Part shown: positions 1 through 7,313 of the stretch, in pieces
Position numbering within the stretch: the first letter of the stretch is position 1
Layout of the letters: every line of letters starts with the position of its first letter
Assembly: GCF_016734815.1 (NCBI RefSeq)
Contig: NZ_JAERQF010000049.1
Span: 1 to 34,731 of the forward strand
Reading direction: 5' to 3'
DNA from: Hymenobacter rubidus
GTDB taxonomy: Bacteria > Bacteroidota > Bacteroidia > Cytophagales > Hymenobacteraceae
Length of the DNA stretch: 34,731 nucleotides
Program-made: the position numbers and the translations under genes
The notes under the pieces: model-generated
What the model saw: the letters and a program-made list of their open reading frames with translations, nothing else
Told to the model about the DNA's origin: nothing
Database searches by the model: none

Positions 1-285
1 CGGTTCATCTACCACAGCGACTTTCAGTTATTCCCGCTGGGCAGCAGCATTCCGGCCGATTTCAGCCGTTATCCGCGTGAAGCAAAAGCTGCCCTGTGGC
101 AAGCCATTTTCCGGGTGAAGCGCTACTATCTGGCCACGTTCGAGCCCGATATCGTGCAGCACCTCATCAAGCAGCCATTTTCAGTGCCGCAGCGGTTTGC
201 CTTCTACCGCCAGCACCTGAGCCTGCCCAACTACGATATCAGCCACGACCGGTACAACATCTGGTACGTGCTCAAAGCGGAGTAG
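1..285 (+). CDS. 3' end of an unrecognised protein gene (partial)
   Basis: The frame is open from the first base of the window to a TAG at 283-285, giving 94 C-terminal residues of a protein whose start lies outside. The residues begin RFIYHSDFQLFPLGSS and end YNIWYVLKAE, rich in aromatic and basic residues (RVKRYYLATFEPD). I see no signal peptide, membrane segment or catalytic motif in this part and do not recognise the family. The stop codon runs straight into the GC-rich intergenic repeat at 286-330. Codon use is GC-rich like the host core genes, so the frame is probably real although no function can be given. Confidence 0.7.
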   Translation, partial: RFIYHSDFQLFPLGSSIPADFSRYPREAKAALWQAIFRVKRYYLATFEPDIVQHLIKQPFSVPQRFAFYRQHLSLPNYDISHDRYNIWYVLKAE

Positions 286-330
286 CCCCCCGCCCGCCGC
301 TGAAGAAACTGAAGCTTCTGCGTAGCTTGC
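286..330 (+). repeat. GC-rich intergenic repeat, copy 1, ending in a -7-like box
   Basis: A C-rich run (CCCCCCGCCCGCCGC) is followed by TGAAGAAACTGAAGCTTCT and then GTAGCTTGC. The same string, with one internal duplication of CCCCGCCGC and a few substitutions, recurs at about 1328-1381. Both copies end in TAGCTTG, which resembles the Bacteroidota -7 box (TAnnTTTG), 33 bases before the DUF3800 start here and 41 bases before the next gene in the second copy. Confidence 0.6.
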
Positions 331-355
331 CACCTCTACCAGTAGCTTCAATTTC

Positions 356-1129
356 ATGTATCTACTTTACGCCGACGAAAGCGGCGACACTGGCCTTGTA
401 GCCAGTCCAACCAAATATTTTATCCTCTCCGGCTTGGTGGTGCATGAAACGCGGTGGCGCGCCTTTTTAGAGGACATTGTTGCCTTTCGGCGGCATTTGC
501 GGGTCACAAAAGGACTGAAGCTGCGCGAGGAAATTCACGCCGCGCCGTTCATCACAAATCCGGGGGCGCTGGTGCGCATCCGGCGCAACGACCGGCTCGA
601 TATCCTCAAGCAGTGCCTGGATTTCCTGGGCAACCGCAGCGACATCAGCCTCTGCACCGTGGTGGTGAACAAAACCCCGAAACCAGTCGGTTACGACGTG
701 TTTGAAAGCGCCTGGCAAGCCCTCATTCAACGCTTCGATAACACCATGCGCAACCGCAACTACCCCGGCGCGTTTGCCGACCAGCGCGGTTTGGTGCTGC
801 CCGACAATACCGACGGCGGTAAGCTCACCACTCTCATGAGGCGGATGCGCCACTACAACCCCGTACCCAACAACTTGGCCCACCAGGCCCAGGGTGCAGG
901 CTAACGCAACCTAGCGCTGCAATCCGTTATTGAAGACCCGTTTCTGAAAGATTCGGCCCACTCCTTTATTCACCAGCTGGTAGACGTGGTGGCCTACGCC
1001 GCCCGGCAACTGTTTGAGCCCAATGCCTACATGCGCAGTAAGCAGGGCCATAATTTCTACGCCCGCCTGCGCCCCGTGCTCAATACCTACGCCAACCGGG
1101 CTCACCCCTTGCACCTCGTGCAGCTGTGA
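356..1129 (+). pseudogene. DUF3800 family protein, interrupted by one in-frame stop
   Basis: The N-terminus MYLLYADESGDTG followed by a YFILSGLVV strand is the hallmark of DUF3800 proteins, which have an acidic YxDESG motif and are often found in accessory or defence loci; their activity is not settled. Translation stops at TAA 902-904. The same frame then continues without another stop to TGA 1127-1129 and encodes the expected C-terminal half (RNLALQSVIEDPFLKDS, then HSFIHQLVDVVAYAARQ). The full reading would be 257 residues, a normal family length. No indel is needed, so a single base change in what was probably a Tyr codon (TAT or TAC to TAA) explains the break. It may be a young pseudogene, a sequencing error or, less likely, a recoded stop. 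The start at 356 fits the TAGCTTG box 33 bases upstream. Confidence 0.85.
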
Positions 1130-1248
1130 AACAAAAAGGGGCCACCTTGCGGCAGCCCCGGGTGAATCCTGCTAGGGCGACTGGCACCCGTTCAGATTCA
1201 CTGCAAACTTACAGCTTTCTGCAAGATTAAGTTTCGCCAGTGAAAACA

Positions 1249-1381
1249 TCCCCCCGCCCGCTGCCCCCGCCGCTAGAACGATACCACAGCTTCTCTCCAC
1301 GGTAGCCACAACCGCTGCCTTCCCATCCCCCCGCCCGCCGCCCCCGCCGCTGAAGAAACCGAAGCTTCTTATGTAGCTTGC
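1249..1381 (+). repeat. GC-rich intergenic repeat, copies 2 and 3
   Basis: Within the 285-base space after the DUF3800 gene there are two related C-rich units. One starts near 1249 (CCCCCGCCCGCTGCCCCCGC) and is degenerate after its C-rich head. The other, at about 1328-1381, matches the unit at 286-330 closely, including GAAGAAACCGAAGCTTCT and GTAGCTTGC. The rest of 1130-1248 shows no gene. A weak GGGGC/GCCCC hairpin near 1138-1160 could act as a terminator. Confidence 0.55.
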
Positions 1382-1414
1382 TAGAGATTATAGGTAACTC
1401 ACCAATCTATCACT

Positions 1415-1933
1415 ATGCAGTATATACATGAGATAATTGACGCGCTCAACAAAATTGAACAAATTTATATTAAACTACCGGCTGCTCACAATGTAACAGG
1501 CTTGATTAGAGAGCGGGTTTTTTGCTACGAGTTTTATCACCAAATGCGGCAAAATTTCACGTTGAATCAGCTAACTGTTATCAGCGGAGAGATAGATAAA
1601 AGAGGTTACCCACAGTTTAAAAAACAAAACCCCGATTTCGTATTCCATGTTCCTGGCTCTAGCAAAGGTAATGCTTTGGTTTGTGAAGTGAAGGGAGACA
1701 TAAGAAGGCCAGGAGTAAAAAAGGACTTAGAATCAATCTTCTACTTTATCGAAAAGCAGAATTATAGATTAGGATTGTTCATTGCTTTCGGCATGTCTGC
1801 TATGCAGCTTAAGCAAAAAGCAGGTGACACAATAAATGCATTTTCTAAGAGAAAATGTGCTGATAGAGTTTTGATAGTGACAATACCTCAATCAGGTTGG
1901 TGCGAGGATGCAACGAGCTTAAATATTTTCTAA
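1415..1933 (+). CDS. PD-(D/E)XK-like hypothetical protein
   Basis: This encodes 172 residues with no signal peptide or membrane span. A possible nuclease core is visible: Pro73-Asp74 in QNPDFVFHV, followed after 16 residues by Glu91-Val-Lys93 in LVCEVKGD. That PD...ExK arrangement on two adjacent strands is typical of the restriction-endonuclease-like fold. A preceding helix contains Glu33 and Glu39 as candidate first acidic residues. No named family is recognised, so nuclease activity is inference. The coding sequence is clearly AT-rich compared with clpB downstream and forms a two-gene unit with the next gene (6-base gap). A TAGCTTG box lies 41 bases upstream of the ATG. Confidence 0.75.
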   Translation: MQYIHEIIDALNKIEQIYIKLPAAHNVTGLIRERVFCYEFYHQMRQNFTLNQLTVISGEIDKRGYPQFKKQNPDFVFHVPGSSKGNALVCEVKGDIRRPGVKKDLESIFYFIEKQNYRLGLFIAFGMSAMQLKQKAGDTINAFSKRKCADRVLIVTIPQSGWCEDATSLNIF

Positions 1934-1939
1934 AAAGCC

Positions 1940-2887
1940 ATGAAATGCTTATTGAAAATAATTTTCTTACTACTCGTATTTGATGCTGCTTACGGTCAAA
2001 AATCTATCCCTAATATTTGGGCATACGGTACTGACTCAGCATTAGTAATTACGAAACGAATATTATTAACTGAGCCCAATAATGCTGCCGTGCGGCACGC
2101 TCGTGCGCAAGCATTACTCAATAACAAAGAAAATGAAGCTGCTCACAGTGAGTTACTATATGCCCTAGATTGTTTAAAGAACAGTAATATTGAGCAGTAC
2201 AATGTGAAAGGCATTGGAGATATGCTTTACTTCACTTTCAAGGATTACAAAAGTGCGAGCAAAACCGCAGATTATATTCTGGCGAATTCTCCTAACAATA
2301 TAGAAGGTATGGAGATAAAGGCCCGTTCGCTTCAACGAATGGGATTGGATGATGATGCAATCAAAATGTTTCAATCTTTGCTAGAATATGCCCCGCGTAA
2401 GACAAAGTTCGAACTTTACGTAATTGGAGGTTATTCCTCTTCACTAGGTGATTCATACGAAAATAAGCGCGAATATTTCAAAGCTATTCAACACTATACT
2501 AATGCTATTGAATTCGGTTATGACAACGAATTGCCTTATAATAGCAGAGGCAGGTGTAAAACATTTCTTTCTGATTTCCGAGGAGCAATTCTTGATTTTG
2601 ATTCTGCTTTAGCAAAGTTTTCCGAAAAAAATGATTTTTATTACAGCATTTTAAACAGGCGTACTTATGCCAAAGGAGCTTTAAAGCGTTATGCTGAGGT
2701 TATAACCGATGCTACAAATTCAATTAATTCAGCAAAGGATAAATCTCTCCGTGCATATGCCTACTACTTGCGCGGTGATGCAAAGCATGAGTTAAAAAAC
2801 AATGCAGGTGCTTGTTTAGATTGGTCAAAAGCAGGTGAACTAGGCGAAGAGGAAGTTTACGCTATGATTAAACAATTCTGCAAATAG
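1940..2887 (+). CDS. Secreted tetratricopeptide-repeat protein
   Basis: This encodes 315 residues starting with a signal peptide (MKCLLKIIFLLLVFDAAYGQ, cleavage likely before KSIPN). The rest is a series of helical repeats of TPR type: segments such as DDAIKMFQSLLEYAP, a helix pair with AIQHYTNAIEFG, FRGAILDFDSALAKF, and a final NNAGACLDWSKAGELGEEEV. Four to six repeats can be traced from about residue 45 to the end. TPR arrays usually act as protein-binding scaffolds; the partner is unknown. It follows the PD-(D/E)XK-like gene by 6 bases and shares its AT-rich composition, so the pair was probably acquired together. The leader places it in the periplasm, away from its presumably cytoplasmic operon partner, so a joint function is not obvious. 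Confidence 0.85.
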   Translation: MKCLLKIIFLLLVFDAAYGQKSIPNIWAYGTDSALVITKRILLTEPNNAAVRHARAQALLNNKENEAAHSELLYALDCLKNSNIEQYNVKGIGDMLYFTFKDYKSASKTADYILANSPNNIEGMEIKARSLQRMGLDDDAIKMFQSLLEYAPRKTKFELYVIGGYSSSLGDSYENKREYFKAIQHYTNAIEFGYDNELPYNSRGRCKTFLSDFRGAILDFDSALAKFSEKNDFYYSILNRRTYAKGALKRYAEVITDATNSINSAKDKSLRAYAYYLRGDAKHELKNNAGACLDWSKAGELGEEEVYAMIKQFCK

Positions 2888-3041
2888 ACTAATTACACTG
2901 CTAAGGACATGATGTCATTTTTAGGAGGTATATAATTTTTATCTCCCGCCAAAAAGTCCGAAAAACCCTTCTCGCACCCCATTTGCTAGTCCCTGCGTAC
3001 AAACTTCCTAACCCGAAGTTCCTACCCAGAAACTAACCAAA

Positions 3042-5651
3042 ATGGACTTTAAAAACTTCACCATCAAGGCACAGGAGGTCGTGCAGAAGGCCACCGAAAT
3101 AGCCGGGGGCAACCAGCAGCAGGCCGTCGAAACGGGCCATTTGCTGAAGGGCCTCTTCCAGAGCGACGAAAGCGTCTTCTCGTTTCTGGCCAATAAGCTG
3201 GGCGCCAACCTCAACATTCTCACGCCGCGGCTCGATGCCATTGTGGCCGCCTACCCCAAGGTGAGCGGCGGCTCGCCCTACTTCGCCAACGACGCGGCCG
3301 CCGCCGTGCAGCGCGCCAACGCGGCCATGAAGGACATGGGCGACGAGTTTGTGTCCGTCGAGCATCTGCTGCTGGGCATCCTCGGCGGCCGCGATGCTGT
3401 GGCTACGCTGCTCAAAGACACCGGCTTCAACGACAAGGACTTGAAGGCCGCCATCCAGGAGCTGCGCGGCGGGCGCAAAGTCACGAGCCAGAGCGCCGAA
3501 GACCAGTACCAGAGCCTGAACCGCTACGCCCGCAACCTCAACGAGCAGGTGCGCGCCGGCAAGATGGACCCCGTGATTGGCCGCGACGAGGAAATCCGCC
3601 GCGTGCTGCAAATCCTCTCGCGCCGCACCAAAAACAACCCCGTGCTGCTCGGCGAGCCCGGCGTGGGCAAAACCGCCATTGTGGAGGGCCTGGCCCAGCG
3701 CATCGTGGCCGGCGACGTGCCCGAAAACCTGCGCGACAAAGTCATCATGAGCCTCGACATGGGCCTGCTCGTGGCCGGGGCCAAGTACAAGGGCGAGTTT
3801 GAGGAGCGCCTCAAGGCCGTCATCAAGGAAGTGACCGATTCCGACGGCCAGATTGTGCTCTTCATCGACGAGATGCACACCCTCATCGGGGCCGGCGGCG
3901 GGGGCGAGGGCGCCATGGACGCCGCCAATCTGCTCAAGCCCGCCCTGGCGCGCGGCGAGCTACACGCCATCGGGGCCACCACGCTCAAGGAATACCAGAA
4001 ATACATCGAGAAGGACAAGGCCCTCGAACGCCGTTTCCAGGCCGTGATGGTGGACGAGCCCACGATTGAGGACGCCATCAGCATCATGCGCGGCATCAAG
4101 GAAAAGTACGAGCTGCACCACGGCGTGCGCATCACCGACGACGCCGTGATTGCCGCCGTGGAGCTGAGCGCCCGCTACATCACCGACCGGTTCCTGCCCG
4201 ACAAGGCCATCGACCTCATGGACGAGGCCGCCGCCAAGCTCCGCATCGAGTTGAATTCCATGCCCGTGGAATTGGATGAGATTCAGCGCCGCATCATGCA
4301 GCTCGAAATTGAGCGCGAAGCCATCCGCCGCGAAGACAACCGCGACCGCGAAGCCGTGCTAAGCAAAGAATTGGCCGAGCTGAACGACCGCCGCGACACC
4401 CTGAAAGCCCGCTGGGAAAGCGAAAAAGGCGTCCTCACCGGCATTCAAACCCAGAAGGAAGCCATCGAGCAATTCAAGCTGGAAGCCGAGCAGGCCGAGC
4501 GCCAGGGCGATTACGCCCGCGTGGCCGAGCTGCGCTACGGCAAGATTCAGGAAGCCGAAGCCAAGCTGAAAACTCTGCAGGACGAAGCCAACGCCAACAA
4601 AGACGGCGGCGCCATGCTCCAGGAAGTCGTCACGAGCGAGTCCATCGCCGAAGTGGTGGCCAAGTGGACCGGCATCCCGGTGAGCAAAATGCTGCAATCG
4701 GACCGCGAGAAGCTGCTGAACCTCGAAGCCGAGCTGGGCAAGCGCGTGGCCGGCCAATCGGAGGCCATCGCGGCCATTTCCGATGCTGTGCGCCGCTCCC
4801 GCGCCGGCCTGCAAGACCCCAAGCGGCCCATCGGCTCGTTCATTTTCCTGGGCACCACGGGAGTGGGCAAAACCGAGCTGGCCAAGGCCTTAGCCGAGTA
4901 TTTGTTCAACGACGAAAACGCCATGGTGCGCATCGACATGAGCGAGTTTCAGGAGCGCCACGCCGTGTCGCGGCTCATCGGCGCGCCTCCCGGCTACGTG
5001 GGCTACGACGAGGGCGGGCAGCTCACGGAGGCCGTGCGCCGCAAGCCCTACTCGGTGGTGCTGCTCGATGAAATCGAGAAGGCTCACCCCGACGTGTTCA
5101 ACATCCTGCTGCAAGTGCTCGACGACGGCCGCCTCACCGACAACAAAGGCCGGGTGGCGAACTTCAAGAACACCATCATCATCATGACCTCGAACACCGG
5201 GGCCGACATCATTCAGAAGAACTTCAAGGACCTCAATGAGTTCAACCACGAAGAGGTCGTCGACCGCACCCGCGACGAAGTGGTGGAGCGCCTCAAGCAG
5301 CACATGCGCCCCGAGTTCCTGAACCGCATCGACGAAATCGTGATGTTCCAGCCCCTCAAGCGCAAGGAAATCCGCCGCATCGTCGATATCCAGTTCAAGC
5401 AAATCCAGCAGCGCCTGGCCGAGGCCGGCATCCAGCTCGAAGCCACCAACGAAGTGCTCGACTACCTGGGCGAATCCGGTTTCGACCCGCAGTTCGGCGC
5501 GCGGCCGTTGAAGCGCGTGCTCCAGCGCGTGATTCTGAACGAGCTGTCGAAAGATATTCTCTCGGGCCGCGTGAGCAAAGACGCCGTAGTAGAAGCCGTG
5601 CTGGAAGACGGCGCGGTGAAGTTCGAGAACGTGGAGATGCCGGCGGTGTAA
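3042..5651 (+). CDS. clpB: ATP-dependent chaperone ClpB
   Basis: This encodes 869 residues, the usual length of the Hsp100 disaggregase that works with DnaK/DnaJ/GrpE to extract polypeptides from aggregates in the cytoplasm. The order is: Clp N-terminal double repeat (about 1-145), AAA+ module 1 with Walker A GEPGVGKT at 204-211 and Walker B VLFIDE near 272-277, a long charged coiled-coil middle domain (about 410-525, EQAERQGDYARVAELRYGKI), and AAA+ module 2 with Walker A GTTGVGKT at 604-611 and Walker B VVLLDE near 672. The C-terminal D2 small domain contains GFDPQFGARPLKRVLQ. The middle domain separates it from ClpA and ClpC. The ATG lies in an A-rich context (AACCAAA) without a clear Shine-Dalgarno, normal for the phylum. 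It is monocistronic, with its own terminator at 5679-5709. No heat-shock operator was recognised. Confidence 0.98.
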   Translation: MDFKNFTIKAQEVVQKATEIAGGNQQQAVETGHLLKGLFQSDESVFSFLANKLGANLNILTPRLDAIVAAYPKVSGGSPYFANDAAAAVQRANAAMKDMGDEFVSVEHLLLGILGGRDAVATLLKDTGFNDKDLKAAIQELRGGRKVTSQSAEDQYQSLNRYARNLNEQVRAGKMDPVIGRDEEIRRVLQILSRRTKNNPVLLGEPGVGKTAIVEGLAQRIVAGDVPENLRDKVIMSLDMGLLVAGAKYKGEFEERLKAVIKEVTDSDGQIVLFIDEMHTLIGAGGGGEGAMDAANLLKPALARGELHAIGATTLKEYQKYIEKDKALERRFQAVMVDEPTIEDAISIMRGIKEKYELHHGVRITDDAVIAAVELSARYITDRFLPDKAIDLMDEAAAKLRIELNSMPVELDEIQRRIMQLEIEREAIRREDNRDREAVLSKELAELNDRRDTLKARWESEKGVLTGIQTQKEAIEQFKLEAEQAERQGDYARVAELRYGKIQEAEAKLKTLQDEANANKDGGAMLQEVVTSESIAEVVAKWTGIPVSKMLQSDREKLLNLEAELGKRVAGQSEAIAAISDAVRRSRAGLQDPKRPIGSFIFLGTTGVGKTELAKALAEYLFNDENAMVRIDMSEFQERHAVSRLIGAPPGYVGYDEGGQLTEAVRRKPYSVVLLDEIEKAHPDVFNILLQVLDDGRLTDNKGRVANFKNTIIIMTSNTGADIIQKNFKDLNEFNHEEVVDRTRDEVVERLKQHMRPEFLNRIDEIVMFQPLKRKEIRRIVDIQFKQIQQRLAEAGIQLEATNEVLDYLGESGFDPQFGARPLKRVLQRVILNELSKDILSGRVSKDAVVEAVLEDGAVKFENVEMPAV

Positions 5652-5678
5652 TTCAGGTTGGTTTGGTTTTGAATGGGA

Positions 5679-5709
5679 AAGCCCCGTCAGCGTTGTGCTG
5701 GCGGGGCTT
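5679..5709 (+). terminator. Rho-independent terminator of clpB
   Basis: AAGCCCCGTCAGC, loop GTTGT, GCTGGCGGGGCTT: a 13-bp stem with one G-T pair, followed by CTTTG. It starts 28 bases after the clpB stop codon. A very similar hairpin is found at 10364-10397. Confidence 0.85.
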
Positions 5710-5724
5710 CTTTGATTACGACTG

Positions 5725-5732
5725 TACATTTG
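5725..5732 (+). promoter_or_regulatory. -7 box of the membrane-protein gene
   Basis: TACATTTG matches the Bacteroidota -7 consensus TAnnTTTG exactly and lies 29 bases upstream of the ATG at 5754, just past the clpB terminator. No convincing -33 TTTG is visible at the usual spacing. Confidence 0.5.
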
Positions 5733-5753
5733 TCTGAAATAGACCAAACAGCT

Positions 5754-6404
5754 ATGGATAAGTCATTTTGGGTTGCAATTATTGCCCTGCTAGGGACGCT
5801 CATTACTGTTATTATATCAAACGCAACCTTAGCTTGGTCGAAGTGGCTTGATGTAAAACAGAAGCAGAACGACCATAAATTGTCGTTACGTACAGTTTAT
5901 CTGTCAAATAAAATTAAAGCGGCAGAAAATGCCGTTAGCAAATGGACTGTAGCTTTAAACTATTACTCAGCGCTTGAACAATATGGCAGAGGATTTAACC
6001 CTGATACTCCATTGGCTGAGGAATTTTCAACTCCAATTGATGCTCTATTGAAACGCTTGGGAGATGCAGTATCCGATGCCGCTTCAGAAGGTACTGCTTT
6101 CTTATTGTATTTCGATGCTGGCGATGATTTTTGGAGCAATGACATATCAGATGTACTTTTTGCTCAGTATTCAATAATTAGTGGTCTAATGCTAGACATA
6201 AAAATGATAGATAAATATTTAGAAGACCACACAAATATAAGCAAAGAGGAGAAAGGTGAATTTGTTGAAGAACGAGAACGTAGGATTAAGGAAATGGCAG
6301 ATATTCTACGTGATACCCCTGGCTTCATGAAGATTGCGAAGGATAGGCTTCTGGCATTTGTAAAAAACGTTAGCAGCCAGCTTAAAGAGTACGAAAGCAT
6401 CTAA
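5754..6404 (+). CDS. Hypothetical single-pass membrane protein
   Basis: This encodes 216 residues from ATG 5754. Longer in-frame starts exist upstream but would run into the clpB terminator, whereas this start sits 29 bases after a consensus -7 box. An N-terminal hydrophobic segment (WVAIIALLGTLITVIISNATLAW, residues about 6-28) is followed by a mostly helical, charged domain with conserved-looking stretches KIKAAENAVSKWTVALNYY and EEKGEFVEERERRIKEM. The anchor-plus-soluble-helical-domain layout suggests a cytoplasmic domain tethered to the inner membrane; no function is recognised. The gene is AT-rich relative to clpB and to the following cassettes. The first hairpin repeat of the cassette array begins 26 bases after its stop, so it may be the first member of that array. 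Confidence 0.8.
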   Translation: MDKSFWVAIIALLGTLITVIISNATLAWSKWLDVKQKQNDHKLSLRTVYLSNKIKAAENAVSKWTVALNYYSALEQYGRGFNPDTPLAEEFSTPIDALLKRLGDAVSDAASEGTAFLLYFDAGDDFWSNDISDVLFAQYSIISGLMLDIKMIDKYLEDHTNISKEEKGEFVEERERRIKEMADILRDTPGFMKIAKDRLLAFVKNVSSQLKEYESI

Positions 6405-6430
6405 TCGACAGCATAGCAACTTAAGAAACT

Positions 6431-6475
6431 CCCGCTACGCCGGCCGCGGCGGCCACGGCGGCGGGGCGGGGGAGG
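6431..6475 (+). repeat. Cassette-border hairpin repeat, copy 1
   Basis: This is the clearest copy. Left arm CCCGC 6431-6435, bulge TA, CGCCG 6438-6442, GCC 6443-6445, loop GCGGC 6446-6450, then GGC 6451-6453, bulge CA, CGGCG 6456-6460, GCGGG 6461-6465. This gives 13 base pairs with two 2-base bulges on opposite arms. A G-rich tail (GCGGGGGAGG) follows. Confidence 0.85.
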
Positions 6476-6490
6476 CTAATGCAACCGCCG

Positions 6491-6497
6491 TATCTTG
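6491..6497 (+). promoter_or_regulatory. -7-like box, first MntA/HepT cassette
   Basis: TATCTTG (TAnnTTG) is 34 bases upstream of the mntA ATG. The same box at the same distance precedes the two other mntA copies (8741, 9475). Confidence 0.5.
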
Positions 6498-6524
6498 TGC
6501 ATCTCTAGTCACGTAGCCTGTTTT

Positions 6525-6842
6525 ATGGAGCCCGTTCGCACCAAAGCCGAAGTTATTGCCCGCCTGCAAGGGCAGCGCGAACAGTTGCGGGCGCTGGGCG
6601 TGGCGCAGCTAGGGTTGTTCGGCTCGTTTGTGCGCGACGAGGCCGGGCCCGAGAGTGACGTTGATTTGCTTGTGGATTTTCAGGAAGGACGCAAGACGTT
6701 TGAGGGTTTTTTTGCGGTGATTGATTTTCTGGAAGAACTGCTCGGCCGTGAAGTGGAGCTACTGACACGGCCGGGACTGTCGAAATACATCGGGCCGCAC
6801 ATTCTAAAAACAACGGAATATGTCCTCCCCGCTGCCGCTTGA
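6525..6842 (+). CDS. mntA: MntA-type nucleotidyltransferase antitoxin (cassette 1)
   Basis: This 105-residue minimal nucleotidyltransferase has the family signature GSX10DXD: Gly33-Ser34 in LFGSFVRDE, then Asp45 and Asp47 in SDVDLLVDF, which bind metal and ATP. Family members neutralise the partner HEPN toxin by transferring AMP groups from ATP to a tyrosine of the toxin. The ATG at 6525 is chosen because it follows the TATCTTG box by 34 bases, a spacing kept in all three mntA copies here. The stop overlaps the toxin gene by 23 bases. The protein is identical to the one encoded at 9509-9826 and diverges from the third copy (8775-9089) after about residue 48. Confidence 0.93.
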   Translation: MEPVRTKAEVIARLQGQREQLRALGVAQLGLFGSFVRDEAGPESDVDLLVDFQEGRKTFEGFFAVIDFLEELLGREVELLTRPGLSKYIGPHILKTTEYVLPAAA

Positions 6843-7179
6843 GCGGCTGATGCACATCCGCGACGAAGTACTTTTCCTGCAACGCTGCCGGGCCAAGCTG
6901 CCCGACTTGGTAGCACTGGTAGCCGATGAGGTGATGAGCCGCGCCATTGTCAAGAGCATCGAAATCATTGGCGAAGCCACCAAAAACCTGCCGGCCGAAT
7001 GGCGTGAGGCGCACCCGGAAATCCAATGGCGCAACATTGCCCGAATGCGAGACAAGCTTACGCACCACTATTTCGATACTGATTTTGAGTTTGTATGGGT
7101 CGTGCTGCAAAAGCTGATTGACCCATTGGGCGAAACAGTGGCCAGAATGTTGGAAGAATTGCCGGGAACGGAGCAGTAG
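6820..7179 (+). CDS. hepT: HepT-type HEPN toxin (cassette 1)
   Basis: This 119-residue all-helical HEPN protein carries the RNase/AMP-acceptor motif RX4HXY: Arg77, His82, Tyr84 in RMRDKLTHHYFD. In the MntA/HepT family the Arg and His form the RNase site of the dimer and the Tyr is AMPylated by MntA. All residues are present, so an active toxin is likely. ATG 6820 is preferred over the in-frame ATG at 6850 because the diverged copy starts alike (MSRSPLEFLRHIQDE against MSSPLPLERLMHIRDE). The gene overlaps mntA by 23 bases, implying coupled translation. A hairpin repeat follows about 30 bases after the stop. Confidence 0.92.
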   Translation: MSSPLPLERLMHIRDEVLFLQRCRAKLPDLVALVADEVMSRAIVKSIEIIGEATKNLPAEWREAHPEIQWRNIARMRDKLTHHYFDTDFEFVWVVLQKLIDPLGETVARMLEELPGTEQ

Positions 7180-7203
7180 CTGCTGTTGAGGCACTGTCCG
7201 AGA

Positions 7204-7254
7204 GAAACGCCCGCTACCCCGGCCGCGGCGGCTACGGCGGCGGGGTGGGGGAGG
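7204..7254 (+). repeat. Cassette-border hairpin repeat, copy 2
   Basis: CCCGC (7210-7214), TA, CCCCG, GCC, loop GCGGC, GGC, TA, CGGCG, GCGGG, then a G-rich tail. There is one C-C mismatch in the stem relative to copy 1. The preceding GAGAAACG is shared with copies 4 and 6. Confidence 0.8.
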
Positions 7255-7282
7255 CCGGAAACCAGCCGCAAGCGGCCGGCGT

Positions 7283-7290
7283 TATCTTTA
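7283..7290 (+). promoter_or_regulatory. -7 box of the PIN cassette
   Basis: TATCTTTA, one base from TAnnTTTG, lies 31 bases before the antitoxin ATG at 7314. Confidence 0.45.
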
Positions 7291-7313
7291 CTTCAACCAA
7301 ACTCCCTCCGGCC

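Larger units (their letters stand above)
6512..7219 (+). repeat. 708-bp exact duplicate, left copy (partner 9496-10203)
   Basis: By eye every base matches 9496-10203 (offset 2984). The unit covers the leader, mntA, hepT and the first part of the next hairpin repeat. Flanking bases are homologous but diverged (A6511 versus G9495; C7220 versus G10204). Confidence 0.9.

Noticed and set aside
467..883. Minus-strand open frame within the DUF3800 gene
   Set aside because: The plus strand encodes a recognisable domain over the same bases; the minus translation has none.
902..904. Frameshift in the DUF3800 gene
   Set aside because: Both halves are in the same frame; only an in-frame stop separates them.
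6431..6475. Hairpin repeats as ordinary intrinsic terminators
   Set aside because: No T-run follows any copy on the plus strand, unlike the clear terminators at 5679, 10364 and 16424. A role in RNA stability or Rho-linked ending stays possible.
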